Below are positions 1-12,850 of a stretch of 64,000 nucleotides of DNA, piece by piece. The DNA comes from Sipunculus nudus. Taxonomy: Eukaryota > Annelida > Sipuncula > Golfingiida > Sipunculidae. Numbering within the stretch: the stretch's first letter is position 1; every line of letters starts with the position of its first letter. Made by a program: the position numbers and the translations under genes. The stretch spans positions 15,372,882-15,436,881 of the forward strand of contig CM049317.1 of assembly GCA_026874595.1 (NCBI GenBank), read 5' to 3'. The notes beneath the pieces were generated by a model that ran no database searches, was not told where the DNA came from, and saw nothing but the letters and a program-made list of their open reading frames with translations.

Positions 1-21
1 CAGTGCTTTTCCCTTTGTGCT

Positions 22-531
22 ATGTACTGTCTTTGTAACGAGGACTTCAGAAGAGGGACAAGGCCTAGTGCCATGTACTGTCTTTGTAACGAGGACTTCA
101 GAAGAGGGACAAGGCCTAGTGCCATGTACTGTCTTTGTAACGAGGACTTCAGAAGAGGGACAAGGCCTAGTGCCAAGTACTGTCTTTGTAACGAGGACTT
201 CGGAAGAGGGACAAGGCCTAGTGCCATGTACTGTCTTTGTAACAAGGACTTCAGAAGAGGGACAAGGCCTAGTGCCATGTACTGTCTTTGTAACAAGGAC
301 TTCAGAAGAGGGACAAGGCCTAGTGCCATGTACTGTCTTTGTAACAAGGACTTCAGAAGAGGGACAAGGCCTAGTGCCATGTACTGTCTTTGTAACAAGG
401 ACTTCAGAAGAGGGACAAGGCCTAGTGCCATGTACTGTCTTTGTAACAAGGACTTCAGAAGAGGGACAAGGCCTAGTGCCATGTACTGTCTTTGTAACAA
501 GGATTTCAGAAGAGGGACAAGGCCTAGTGCT
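22..531. repeat. 51-bp minisatellite, 10 copies
   Basis: Ten head-to-tail copies of a 51-bp unit begin at 22, 73, 124 and so on to 481. Copies differ by only a few substitutions: CGAGG in the first four copies versus CAAGG later, and ATG replaced by AAG at 175. Because 51 is a multiple of three, two plus-strand frames stay open and give repetitive 17-residue 'proteins'. There is no start context, splice site or non-repeat extension, so I read this as a satellite rather than a gene. Near-identity indicates recent expansion. Confidence 0.96.
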
Positions 532-3420
532 TGAAGAAGTGACTTTATACTCCGTGAAAAACCTCAGCCCACCAGTACAGTACTCTTGTTACAAATGTCC
601 TCTAACTAGATTTGTTAATAAAAGTCTATAATTGTCTAACCTTCAGAGACACCCAAAAATACACAGACCAGGGCCACAGCCTTAGCAAAGTCGAGGGGGG
701 GGGGAGCAGTAAATGCTTTGTCAGAACAAAGCATAACGGGTGGGTGTATCCCCCGAGGGTAAGGATGTGGGAGTGGAAATCCCCCCTCCTGTTGTGTGGA
801 AATTTTTTTTTAAATACATGCTATATACATGGACATTTCTGTGGGTATTTTTCCTTAAAATATATGCTATAAAAGGCCAAACATAACTGCTTGTTTTTAT
901 ATACATGGCTTAAGGGTAACTGAGTGATAGTCACCAGTCAAATTGAACTTTCAACTTTATTTCAAATACTGCCAACATCTTTTTTTTGCCGGAGAATGCT
1001 CAGATTTCAGGGAGGAGGGAGGCAGCTGCCTTTTTGAGACCCCCCCCCCCCCAACTGTCCTGTAAATATTAGTAGACTGGTCTTTTGATAACGTTTACTG
1101 CCTTCTTTAGAAGACAAACTGTCCTCTCCCCACCCAGGTGTCAGGCCACCAACTTGTGAAAGCCTAATTTGTTTTTAGCATATAGCCTTTATTGCCTTTA
1201 TTCCTTCATGTATAATTATCTATTACCCACATAGTTATCTGAGGAACATTGGAAGCTCTTTCTCATGTTTATCTTATCAACCTTGGATGACTGAGCAAGT
1301 GTTAATGATTAGCCCTGCAATACAATACCGTTACATCACAGACCTATTGTGCAGGGAACTTCTGATCACAAATCTTTTATTTTATTTTCTGTGACTAGTG
1401 AAAAAGAAAGGTACATTTAAATATCAATATACATATTAATAACATAAGCAAAATCTCATTATAATGTACAGCTAAATCCTAAGATGTATTCAGCTAAAAA
1501 TCCATATGTTCTTAAGGGAAAAAAATAAAGAACAAGCCATACTGTGAAATGTTAATTGAAATATAAATTATGGTAATACTAGAAAACTTGTTATATGAAA
1601 TGGTGAAAATATTTTAACTTGTGTGCACATTAGTAATCAATAACCATACCTCTGCTGCCACTTGGATGCCAGGTATATCCATAGACAGATTCATCAAAGC
1701 AACAAGATAGAAAATAGACACTGATTTTTTTAATATATATACATAAAACAAACCAATCGCGGTCTTCTTTGAAGTCCTTGTTCCTTTTGTCCATCAACTT
1801 TTTACAAAAGACAGGTCAGGATAAAACCTGGTAAACATATACCATACAACAATCCTGGCCTGCAAGATTGGAAGCGTATGTCGCTATTTATATGAAGGGC
1901 AGCGGAAAAAGAGCTGCTTTCTATCGCCTGGTAAAGTTGTTAACAGGTTTATTGTGTAGCTGGTTGTCACGGTGAATGCCTAATCCCACCTCTACGATGT
2001 CCTGAGCTTTTAGACTAATGGCTCTTTTAATTTATCTCTCTCTACATGGTGTACAAGAGACAATAAAACTAAAATACACCCATTCAAATTACACCCCTTC
2101 CCAATTATAATTCCCCTTAAAGTGGCCAAATCACCTCTCTGACCTTTATAAACTAAAGGTAATCCCTTGGAGCTTTCATAAAAATAGACCAGAAAACGTG
2201 GATATCACCGCACACAGGCTGCTTGTTTTGTTTATATCAACATGTATATAATATGTTGGGGCCTGCCAAAATAAAACAAATTCAACAAAGGCATCTGGCA
2301 GCTAGTCAGATAAGCCAAAGATTTGCAAATGGCGTTTAGCAACAAGTGACCTTTCTACCTCTACATAAATGCAACCTGCCACCTCAGGTTACGTTTTTCC
2401 CTTCTGTTAATATTACTGTTTACAAACATGTTGTTGATAAACAAGATCACACATCATTCACAAAGGCTTATAAGAACTTTTCACAACTAAAATTTCCCTT
2501 AGATCATTGATATATACACAGGAAGCCAAAAATCACATAAATTCTTTTTCAAAAGGTAGGTGAATGGGCACCTTTAATGTGTGGGGATTATTTTCTTTAC
2601 TTCATGGGGGGGGGGATATTTCACATGTGGGAAATTTTCCACTACACCCAATGTGCAGGTTTGAAGACACCACATTATGCAACTGTTGTATATGACCAAA
2701 ACACAATAAACCTCCATTGTTGCAGCCTCTCATCATGTGTCAGAAGCTGAAACGTCAGTTGTCTGCCACTTTCATGTGAAAGTATACAAATTTGTTCAAT
2801 TAATTTTTGTCGCAAAGGCCTCTGTCACTCACAAGCTAATGCGGCTCCTTTGATCCTGATCGATAAAAATGCAAGCCGTATCTAAAGCTGGCACAAGCTA
2901 ACACTCAGCTTACAGTTTTTATTAAAAGGTTGTCTCTGAGCTTTTTCAAGCAAAGACAAGCTAAAGTGGCATCTATACTTGCATACGCATGGAGATGGAT
3001 GTCATCTGACTTGATGCTATACAATACACTTCAAAGGGCTTCACTGATCATTAATGTTTGTATGCAAGGCCTTACTTAGTTATGGAACCTCTATTCAGAA
3101 GGGGGATACAGAAAAAAAACTGGCTGATCAGTCGAGTCATCTGTGCAGCTGGCTTTGAGCTGAGCATTTTACAGTCAAATTAACTATACTTAGGCTGACA
3201 ATCAGTCTCCGTCAGGTGTTAATAGACAAAATTACATTTAAGTGAAAGAAAGATATTTATGTATAATCAAGTCAAATGTTTTCATATTCAACACAAACAC
3301 ATGCACACAAAGAGATTTGTAGGTCTCTTAATGACATGTTACACACATACATACATGTATAAAATAAGTCTTTCAACAGATATCTGCCAGGGTGAGAAAC
3401 TGAAAATATACAATATTTGA
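532..3420. other. Non-coding, no recognised gene
   Basis: AT-rich sequence with short C/G homopolymers near 697-707 and 1040-1052. Several poly-T/poly-A runs are present. No SINE head, exon-like frame or long tandem repeat was found. Confidence 0.6.
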
Positions 3421-3421
3421 C

Positions 3422-3424
<3 letters not shown>

Positions 3425-3519
<95 letters not shown>

Positions 3520-3528
3520 GTGTGTGTG
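3425..3528. repeat. (TA)n microsatellite
   Basis: About 100 bp of nearly pure TA dinucleotides, passing into TG dinucleotides at the right end. The minus-strand frame through it (IYIYIY) is meaningless. Confidence 0.98.
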
Positions 3529-3639
3529 AATTTAAATAAGCTCGAAGGAAATGTGGTGACACTTTAACATGTTGAGGGCTGTCTGTAACTGGTGAATCTG
3601 ATCCACACAGCATAGAAAGCAATCCAACAAAACCCAAGA

Positions 3640-3835
3640 AGACCTTTGCAGATCCAACCCAAATGACCTATGTACCCAACCCACTTGCCCAATGTGCCAA
3701 GCCATTTGACCCATGTACCCAACAAACTTGACCTTTAACCTCAACCCATCTGACCTGTACACTCTAACCCACTTGACATGTTGACAAATCCCACCTGAAT
3801 TAGCTGTTTACCCAACCAACTTGACCAACAAACTA
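3640..3835. repeat. Degenerate 'CCCAACCCACTTGACC' repeat
   Basis: Loosely periodic sequence built from variants of CCAACCCACTTGACC and CATGTACCCAAC. Units are irregular in length, which indicates an old decayed minisatellite. Confidence 0.6.
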
Positions 3836-3892
3836 TTCCATTACTGAAAATGCTTTCTATTCCACATTTAGAATCAGCCAACATGACCCAAA

Positions 3893-4119
3893 ACCAGACC
3901 ACATGACCTGTAGAACTAGATCACAAGACCTGTAGAACCAGATCACATGACCTGTAGAACCAGATCTCATGATCTGAAGAACCAGATCACACGACCTGTA
4001 GAACCAGATCACACAACCTGTAGAACCAGATCACATGACCTGTAGAACCAGATCACATGACCTAGCTTTAGAAGCAGATCACAAGACTACCAGAAAAACT
4101 AGGCCACATGACCTGTGGC
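3893..4119. repeat. 22-bp minisatellite (AGATCACATGACCTGTAGAACC)
   Basis: About eight to ten copies of a 22-bp unit of the form AGATCACATGACC plus TGTAGAACC, with single-base changes between copies and a decayed right edge. Each unit carries a CACATG E-box-like core and a TGACC half-site. Confidence 0.92.
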
Positions 4120-7100
4120 CCGCATATTAAACTCACACACATTGCCTGAAATTGTATTCTGTTTGAACCGAAGCCAAATCTAACAAAAGTGTCTTCAGTA
4201 AACCCATCAATTCCTTTAGTCTCTGATTCCATATTAACCAAGAAAATCAGTCATATCTGCATGCTTTTGAACCCACGGTCAATTACCACCGAGGCTATAA
4301 ATGCCAGTTTTATCAGCGGGCATTAGACGAGAATGTATGCCTGCTTGATCATGGCTACAATGGCAGGAATCAGTGGCCGCTCCTGTTGAAACAAAAGGGT
4401 GCAACAGACCATCACAGTGTGAATCCCGAGGGATCTATAATTCATCGCAGTGTTTTACACCCATCTACTGCTACAAGCATCCACATTACTCGAAGAAATC
4501 ATATTATATTACAAATTCCCATGGGTGGCAGAAAATTTGTACTAGATTTCTCTCAACCTGGGTAATAATTAAACCGGGGGAAAAAAGCCATGATTCTGTG
4601 TGAAAAACACCTCATAGAACGGCTTCCTCTTATGAGTCATTTTCGGTAAATAGATGAGGCAAAAACCGAGCTCACGACTGAGAAGAAAAAGACTGGAAAA
4701 TACTCCAGCAAAAATAAGTGCATTATTCTTGCTTTGACAACATCCCCATGTCATGAAAATAAAATGGATACACCGCGGGAAACTGAATCAATAAAGACAA
4801 AACTCGGCAAAAGCATCAATGGCCAACTACAAAGGAGAAACATCAAGGACTACCAGAAACGAGAAACTCTTACTTAATTTGACATTGCCTTATCAGAATC
4901 CATCCTGGCCATCAATTAGCGGTCACATACATACTAGCTTCCAAGTTTATAGCCCTCCGTTTTAACTGCCAGTATTCAAAAGCCATTTCTTTAAATAACC
5001 TAGGGAATACACCCCTTGTGACTGTGACCCACGCAAAAAAAAGGCCAATAAACAATATCCTAATCAAGACATTGAGCAGGTGTGCCAGACCCTACATGCC
5101 TTGTAAAGAAATGTACTGCCAAGCAGCAAGCTGGCAGGCAATAAAAGCATGCTTTTTATGTCCTTACATATTTTACTTGAGGGATTACAGAGACAGCTCA
5201 GCCATCTTGCAAGGGCTGCAAAATATCAAACAAACTAGGGGTATTTAGGGAGAAGTATTAAACAAAGCGCCTTTTAATGGCAGCAACCAAATTTCTCCGA
5301 GCATGAAAACGTCAGATCTAAGAGTTTTGAACACAGCCCAGCTGCATGAGTGTATTTTTTTCTCACTTGATTGGTTCTTTTTTTTAACGGGTTGGCCATT
5401 TTTTTTCATTAAGACGCATTCACATCACTGCCTTGTGATTGTGATTTTGTCCAGTTCATCCTGGAATTGTTACATAAAGTGAATTAATGCCGATGCTAAA
5501 CTTGAAATGTAGTGTAACCATGCTGTGCTTTCCCGCCCTTCACTGCTGAACTGCTGTGTGAAGCAATCTGATTCATTAATCTCCCATGTTATTTACAGTC
5601 AAAATATTTATCCAATTAATATGTAAATCATTATCCCCTTTTGAATGATAAGAGCTACAAATATCTAAGTTCTGATCCCAGTGTTTCTGAAGTCATCTAT
5701 CCCATAATGCCTCTACTACAGAAGATCTTCACATTATTTATGTTAATGATTTTGAGATAGAACATAAAATTGAAGACTGCATCACTGAACACACTGAGTC
5801 AAGAAGTGGCTCTGTTATTTTTTTCAAACAGATACAATCAACAGCCACAGATAATGGGAACAACAGACACTGTTGACAGGGATGACTGTTGGTAAATTTG
5901 AGGTGGATGTCTCCTTTAATCAGAACGATAAAGAAATGGTTAGCGAACTTGTTGTTTCACACTACTCCTGGTTTTACCACCATGGACTAATGGCCCCAAT
6001 ATTGTGTAATGTCATGTTCTATTAGACAAGGTATCAGCCTGTTTTACAAGTCACTCTCTGAAAAGGCAGAATGTCCGTCTCTGAACGGAGAGTAATCTGT
6101 CAACCTCTGCGTCATATGTAAGTTTTCTAAACCTTTTTCAAAGCTGAGCTGATCAAACAAAAAATGAGCCAAATAAGCAAATGTATTCAGGTTTCGGTAA
6201 TGAAGTGTTGTTTTCCCACCATAAATCCCCATAGTTTTCTGAAGCAAGTTTACAAAACCTGGGCAGTACCGTATTCATGCTTCAAGGGCACATCACAAAT
6301 GTATCTGGCATTTGACGACATTCCTCAATACCAGTAATAAGAAACATGTGTTACCGTAGTTTTCTGTTGCTGCGACAGAATTATTTCATTAATTCCATTT
6401 ATTAATTGTGAGCAATGTGTAAATGTGGATTGGGAGATACATTAATGAATGGTGTGGGACAAATAATGAAATATAGCATGAACCAAGGAAATGAGACATG
6501 TTATTAATTCTACCATGACTTCTCTAGTAACTTTACCATAATCTCCTCCAATAAATCAAATAACATTGAATAAAGGAGCCTCATGTTTATTTAAAACTTA
6601 AAACTCACTAATCATGCATATTCATAACTTAACAGATGCCAAAACTAACAGAAATGGCCACATCTGCAAAATGTGAAAAATAGTTAACTAAAAAAGAAAT
6701 ACTTAATTGGCATACCCTGTAAAACAAAGTCTTAGTCTTCAAATTATTATTATTATCAATATAATTATTATAAGTATTATTAGTAGTAGTATTACTATTA
6801 TAATTAGTAGTAATATTATTACCGTCAACATCATCATCAACATAAATTTGACTGGCCGTTACAATCATGTGACTTATGAATATTCATGAGCCTGACTGTT
6901 TGAGATTAAGGTCAAACAAAGATCATGGATTTGTGATTTACTATTGTAATATTATTGTCAGTATTTTCTTATGTATAACAATGCATGCTCTATTTTACTT
7001 AAGCAGAGGACGGCAGCCATTGTTATGTAATGGATGTCAACTTTCAAACTCAATTTGAAAAGGTAGTACAACTGCAGAGGTTAAACAGTACTGCAGATAA

Positions 7101-9812
7101 ATCATGCGTATCTCTGTCAGGACAAACAAGCTCCGAGGTTTTGCATCAGATTTTCATTTTGCGACAACCAGTGTTAATTGTATCAAGCACAAAAGCTGGC
7201 ACAGCGATAACACATCGTAATGACTCACATTATTAAACTACCGTTTAAATAACCTGCGTGACCTTCATATGACCTCTAGTGCCCCAACTGCCAAAAGCAA
7301 CGATGTTGTCTCATACACTAACTGGCCCTCAGAGAATTGTCAGCCTGATGGTGGCTGTTATAAATTAATGGCTATAGATAATGTGGTGGCTTCTAAAATT
7401 AGTGGTGATATAAATGCTTTGAAGCGACTACATTCAGCTGAAGCGGGCCCATATTGCTCCCGCTATAAGAGAGACAAATTCCAACATTTGGACGACTAGC
7501 AACAAAAACCCTGACATAAATAGTCAATTAACATAATTTGATAAGCATGTAAAATGTTAAAACACTCAAATTTATCATCCCCTACAAACACGCAACGCTA
7601 ACTGCTTGTGTCAGGGAGTCAGGCAGGGTCCATTCCAGGAAAAACAGGGGTGGCAGGTTGTCCTATGTACATCACATTTATAATAATGACACTTTTACAT
7701 GTTTTTAGGTTTTCATATAAGTTAATTTAAATTATTACAATTCTTGAAACTTGAACTGTTTGTTTAAAACAAGCAGGACACAGGTCAAATGAAAAGAAGG
7801 ATAGAGAAGGAGAGGTTGCGCTGATGTATTGAGTGCATGTTTCACTCATGTCTAAAAAAGTTTACAAGGACATTAAACATTAATTTATCATGACAATATA
7901 CTAACAATGGTACAAGCAAAATCTGAAAGCCTTGGATTATTAATTTTCAGATCGGCATCAACAACGTATATTTGATGCTGACATACATAATTAACTAAAA
8001 ACCTAATAAACGAGAAACAATGTACATGAGAAGCTACAGCAGTAACAGTTAACTCTAGGTTTGGAAGAGTCCACTTCCTCAATCACAAGGGGGGTTTTCT
8101 GCAGCCGCTGCCAGATATTTCACTTAAATCATTAATTAAAAACCCAGTGAATATGAGGAACTTTTTTCTGCGTGGTTATTTTCACACTGTACTGGCCGCG
8201 CTGCTTATTTCTCAGGCAACTCTTCACATCCCTTCGTTCTAATTGGCATCAACCAGTGATTTACACCGCTCACCATGTTTTTCATCCTCGCTCTAATTAA
8301 CAATGTTTCTGTATTTCTAATAATTATCTCTGGGTTGATGCATTCCCTTCCACTCTCTATTTCATTCATCTTTGTTTTCAAAGCTGATGTGAACATTTGC
8401 ACATCACCCCCACAATATTATGTGACTCTGGGTGTTTCTCACACATAATTGCCTGAAGCACTAATCAACAGGGCAAAATCAAATGTTTGCATGCACGCAA
8501 AAAGCAACCTCCAAAAAGTGACGATTTTCAGTCCGGATTAGTTCCAGCAAATCAAGTCTCCCCTTCCCACCCGTTGGTTAACTACTCCATGTAAACTGTG
8601 CCTAATGACGGGCGTCAGATCCTACAACGGTTTTGAACCAAACAGGGTTGACATGTTAAAACTGGTGCTATCAGTTGATTATTGTCCATGAGACCTACTG
8701 GCTTTTTCCTTTCTATTCAATATGCACTGACACAATATTCAATAGGGGAAGTAATTGATAAACGGACTGTTATCAAACTCAGCGTTTCCTGCTCCTGGCC
8801 AGGCTAAATAGCCAATCAGGACATTCAGAAAATTACCCGACAGTTATACATTATGGGATGTAACAAACCAAACCCCCTGGGAGTCGTGACAGGTTACAGA
8901 CTTCAAGATTAGGTGATTAGTGTGAAGTGCCACATGGGTTTATGACATGCTATATCCTTGGTTAGGTTATAGAAGGCACATTTTGTTGTTCTTTACTTAC
9001 AGATTAAATCAATCAATACAAGGCAAAGCTTCCTCCAAAAGGCAACAATTAAATTATACAGAAAGCAGAATATTCTGATCAAAGTTTAAGTGATATGGAA
9101 GGCAACATGTTTGTTCTATAGATACAATTAGGCAAAAGAACATAAAATGTGTTGCTGTAGAAACAAATGGAAACAACTGTACATATATCTTGTTTGAAGC
9201 ATAAAGATTAAAAAAGAAGGCAGATTTTGTTGTTATTTACAAAATATACAGAAAGTGATGGAAACAAAACTGTTACATTGCAAGTAAATAAATAAATGTG
9301 TTACTAAGAGAGTATTATAAGCATATACAGTTAGTTTTCAAGAATAAAGAATCAAGTTAGGAAAGCAAAACTGATTCCCGTAAAGGTACAACCATAAAAG
9401 GTTGACCAATTTATACAAGGTTTCAAAAAAGAATTCTGGCTCTTGCATTTGTATAACCATGCAACAGAAGCAAAATGAACAGCTTGCTACATGCTGACAT
9501 GCAGGTTATTGAAGGACGAATTACCTTTTTACAGGTGATCAATCAAGAAACGGGAGCAAAATAAGGTTGAATGACCCACCACCATGATACAGTACTAATG
9601 CATGCTCTAAAACTGATATATGTTCAAAATACAAAAAGATCTGTTTAAGATTATAGAAATATATTCATTAAAAAAGCAAATATCTAGGACTTTACAGGAA
9701 TTCCAAGGATTTCACCAGAAAGGACTTCCCTTAATTTTACAGACCTCATTAAAAGACCATCTATGACTTCCAATGATCTGATTTAAAAGAATTTCCTATG
9801 CCCCCCTTCTGT
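4120..9812. other. Mostly single-copy non-coding DNA
   Basis: No tandem or interspersed repeats were recognised apart from an ATT/ATC-rich tract near 6740-6840. Open frames of 60-76 codons occur (for example 4373-4603, 5018-5248, 7269-7499 and 8205-8402 minus), but none resembles a known family or has convincing splice sites. Blocks at about 4230-5340, 7000-7500 and 8080-8420 are less AT-rich and rich in TAATTA/ATTAAT homeodomain-like cores. They could be regulatory; this is inference. Confidence 0.45.
6738..6842. repeat. ATT/AGT/ATC trinucleotide-rich tract
   Basis: Imperfect trinucleotide repeat moving from ATT through AGT to ATC. It creates spurious Asn- and Ile-rich frames on both strands. 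Confidence 0.85.
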
Positions 9813-9818
9813 GCTCTG

Positions 9819-9862
9819 CCCCCCCCCCCCCTTCCCCACCCCCCCCCCCCCCCCCACCCCCC
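9819..9862. repeat. Poly-C tract
   Basis: Around 45 bp of almost pure C broken by TT and A. The complementary strand is G-rich and could form a G-quadruplex. Confidence 0.95.
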
Positions 9863-10785
9863 ACTGTTGAGAAAGAGCATTTCCCAGAAATTAACAATTC
9901 TGTATTTACTGGGAATGAATTGATTTTGCCTCTTCTAAGTCAAACTCAACACATGGCATGAACTTTCTTGACCTGGAAAAAGAAGGGCAATAGGTAAAAC
10001 AAACCAACCATTTCAAGCACTCAAATATTATATTTTACACTCATGTTTTTTTAATCTTTTAGAACCAGAGTTACCCTGAAAATTATTCAGGTCAAGAAAG
10101 GGAATGTCTATAAGTACTGCAGTTATGTTTTCTGAAATTTTTCCTGCTCTTCCTAGCATGTATTTCTGTATTACTTATGTAAAAATTCCAGATTTTTGTA
10201 TGAAAAAGATCATCTTAACTACTTAGCCTGCGAGAGGCAGACCCTAAGCGTCATGCATATTGGATTTCTGAGTTCAGGTTACCGATGGAACTTTCCAAAA
10301 TAAAAGTGAAAATATTATGAGTGAAAGTGGTTTTCTACACAACACCTGTTAATGTGTTAGGTTTCTCTCTTAGAATTACGGTAAGTGGATAAAAATATGG
10401 GTCTCGAAAGAATTTCTACCAGAAATTGCTTTTCATTCTCCTGAAGATAAATATACGAAGCAATCACAGTAAAAGAAAGCAAAAGAAAACCCACCTGGAT
10501 TCAAAATGCTAGATGTCCAAAAACTGAACAAGTAAAGTTTTATCATCTAAGTTTTATAAATCTTCTTAAAAACAGGATGTACAATATCCATAGGCTCAGT
10601 TGTTTTATTTTTTTAATCATGTCCTGGTGAGGTAAAAATGATCTTTAAATGGGTTTAAATTATCAAAGTCAAAATGAATGATGCCACGTTGATTGCATGT
10701 TGATGCACTGTGTCCAGAAAAATAAAACCTTCATTACTCATAAAAAGTACAAAATTAAAAAACTGACATCAAGTTAACTCACCAA
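9863..10785. other. Non-coding, nothing recognised
   Basis: AT-rich sequence without tandem repeats, exon-like frames or RNA genes that I can recognise. Confidence 0.5.
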
Positions 10786-11667
10786 TGTCAGATCATCACA
10801 TGGGGTTTAAAATTGAGCCTCCAGGGAGGTCAAATTTATCACCTCTAGGATTTTGAGATCAAGGCTGACTAACACAAGTCAAATCATTTCATGGGTTTTA
10901 AGATTCCAGCTGACTGAGGTAAAATAATCTAAAGGATATAAAGATTCAGACTGACTAACAGAGGTCAAATCATCTAAAGGATTTTTTAATTCCAGCTGAC
11001 TAACAAGGGTCGAACCATCTAAAGGATATAAAGATTCCAGCTGACTAACAGAGGTCAAATCATCTAAAGGATTTTTAGATTCCAGCTAACAAAGGTCAAA
11101 CCATCTAAAGGATATAAAGATTCCAGCTGACTAACAGAGGTCAAATCATCTAAAGGATATAAAGATTCGAGCTGACTAACAAAGGTCAAACCATCTAAAG
11201 GATATAAAGATTCCAGCTGACTAACAAAGGTCGAACCATCTAAAGGATATAAAGATACCAGCTGACTAACAAAGGTCGAACCATCTAAAGGATATAAAGA
11301 TTCCAGCTGACTTAAAGAGGTCAAATCATCTAAAGGATTTTTAGATTCCAGCTGACTAACAAAGGTCAAACCATCTAAAGGATAAAAACGTTCCAGCTGA
11401 CTAACAAAGGTCAAATCATCTAAAGGATATAAAGATTCCAGCTGACTAACAAAGGTCAAACCATCTAAAGGATATAAAGATTCCAGCTGACTAACAAAGG
11501 TCGAACCATCTAAAGGATATAAAGATTCCACCTGACTAACAGAGGTCAAATCATCTAAAGGATATAAAGATTCCAGCTGACTAACAAAGGTCGAACCATC
11601 TAAAGGATATAAAGATTCCAGCTGACTAACAAAGGTCGAACTATCTAAAGGATATAAAGATTCCAGG
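10786..11667. repeat. 45-bp minisatellite, about 19 copies
   Basis: Unit of the form CCATCTAAAGGATATAAAGA / TTCCAGCTGACTAACAAAGG / TCGAA. The left edge (10786-10930) is decayed; the centre and right are highly similar. Period 45 is a multiple of three, so a minus-strand frame stays open for 161 codons as a 15-residue repeat (LESLYPLDGLTFVSQ). Each unit carries an AGGTCA or AGGTCG half-site. A deletion shortens one copy near 11080-11095. Confidence 0.95.
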
Positions 11668-12093
11668 TCATTTCACAATAGTTTTGAGATCCATATTGAT
11701 CAAGGGAGGTCATCTCATAACAGTTCTGAAATCCATACTGACTAAGGAACTCCTTGTACAGCATCATAACAGTTTTGAGAATCATACTGACCAAAGGAGG
11801 TCATCTCACAACAATTTTGACACTGATACTTAGTGAGGTCATTTTCAACAGTTTTGTGATCCATACTGACTAAGGGAGGTCATCTCACAACACTTTTGTG
11901 ATCCATACTGACTAAGGGAGGTCATCTCACAACACTTTTGTGATCCATACTTACTAAGGGAGGTCATTTCACAACACTTTTGTGATCCATACTTACTAAG
12001 GGAGGTCATCTCACAACACTTTTGTGATCCATATTGACTAAGGGAGGTCATCTCACAACAGTTTTGTGATCCATACTGACTAAGGGAGGTGTT
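11668..12093. repeat. 42-bp minisatellite abutting the 45-bp array
   Basis: About ten copies of a 42-bp unit, GATCCATACTGACTAAGGGA / GGTCATCTCACAACACTTTT / GT, decayed to the left and near-identical from 11850. It follows directly on the 45-bp array and shares the core CTGACTAA-N-(A/G)(A/G)-AGGTC. The two arrays therefore probably descend from one ancestral unit. A minus-strand frame of 105 codons (SLSQYGSQKCCEMT) is an artefact of the period. Confidence 0.93.
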
Positions 12094-12119
12094 CTGTGAT
12101 GAATGACTCAGACAGACAA

Positions 12120-12483
12120 GTGACCAAAGGCCAGTCCAAAGCCAAAAGAAGTATACGCTCATCGAGCAGCTTCAGGTTGCTGCGGTCAAGACCTCAGCCC
12201 TGTGCGCTCCTTAAGCACGTTCTCTGAGCCAACAGTCGCAGTGCCAAGCCAAGCCAAGCAAGGAGCCATAGGGGGCGCCCTCTTCTCTCCAGGGTTAAAG
12301 TCCTTGTTAGAAAGCTACAGCACCCACAGCCACAAAGCCCGAAGCAACCCGCATTCCCTCTACCGATCCCAGCAGCGGAGACCCAGCCATGCCATTCGAG
12401 AGCCGAACTCGATCATTGTGAACGACTTTACTTCAAGACGCAAAGCCCTTTTACTTGCGTTTTCGGTCATTTGGACCATTTAA
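12120..12483. other. GC-richer single-copy island
   Basis: About 360 bp clearly richer in GC than its flanks, lying just after the 42-bp array. A plus-strand frame of 93 codons (12202-12483) is Ser/Arg-rich and resembles nothing I recognise. The reverse strand gives no better frame. It includes short AAGCC repetitions and a CTCF-like core. A regulatory or boundary element is more plausible than a gene. Confidence 0.4.
12262..12281 (+). promoter_or_regulatory. CTCF-like motif
   Basis: The sequence TAGGGGGCGCC fits the core YAGRKGGCRS of the bilaterian CTCF motif, but the upstream CCAC part is poorly matched. A single motif match is weak evidence. Confidence 0.25.
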
Positions 12484-12639
12484 CCAGTTTCCCAGTTATG
12501 CAAGTTAACAAGTTTTTTCTTCATCGGCACCAAAGGCCAGTGATTTCAATAACCTCTCTGAAGCTGTCCCTCTCTATTACAGACATTATTCATAAGTTAA
12601 GCAGTATATGTTATGGGTCCAACTGGAGGAATTATAATT

Positions 12640-12850
12640 GGGCTGAAGGGTAAAGGGGCGGGAGTTAAGGGGTTTGCTCCTGCACAAACCCCTGATGATA
12701 TTCTATGAAAGCTGTCATAAAACCACCCTTGGGACTGGCAAAAAGTTGTCTTAATTCACAGGTGGTCTTATTAAGCAGGTCAGTTATAACCAATGTGAAA
12801 ACTATTGATTCACTCAAGGGTGGTCTTTAAGACAGGTTCCACTGTATTTA
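12640..12850. repeat. Interspersed repeat with 'GGTGGTCTT' modules
   Basis: GTGGTCTTATTAAGCAGGTC and GTGGTCTTTAAGACAGGTTC, followed by CACTGTA, resemble the 'traffic' of GTGGTCTT/AAGACAGGTT modules seen in short interspersed DNA elements of marine invertebrates. No clear terminal inverted repeats or target duplication could be defined. Confidence 0.35.

Noticed and set aside
17-631. 204-codon frame of 17-residue repeats
   Set aside because: Open only because the 51-bp satellite period is a multiple of three. No start context, splice sites or non-repeat domain.
1968-1980. CACGGTGAATGCC resembling the 3' half of miR-124
   Set aside because: The conserved 5' seed (AAGGCAC) is absent and no precursor hairpin is evident.
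3272-3637. 121-codon minus-strand frame with IYIYIY run
   Set aside because: Translation of a (TA)n microsatellite.
6629-6868. YVDDD motif resembling a reverse-transcriptase active site
   Set aside because: Comes from a trinucleotide-repeat tract (Asn/Asp-rich); no flanking reverse-transcriptase sequence.
11064-11549. 161-codon minus-strand repeat protein
   Set aside because: Artefact of the 45-bp array; copies outside the frame-preserving block break it.
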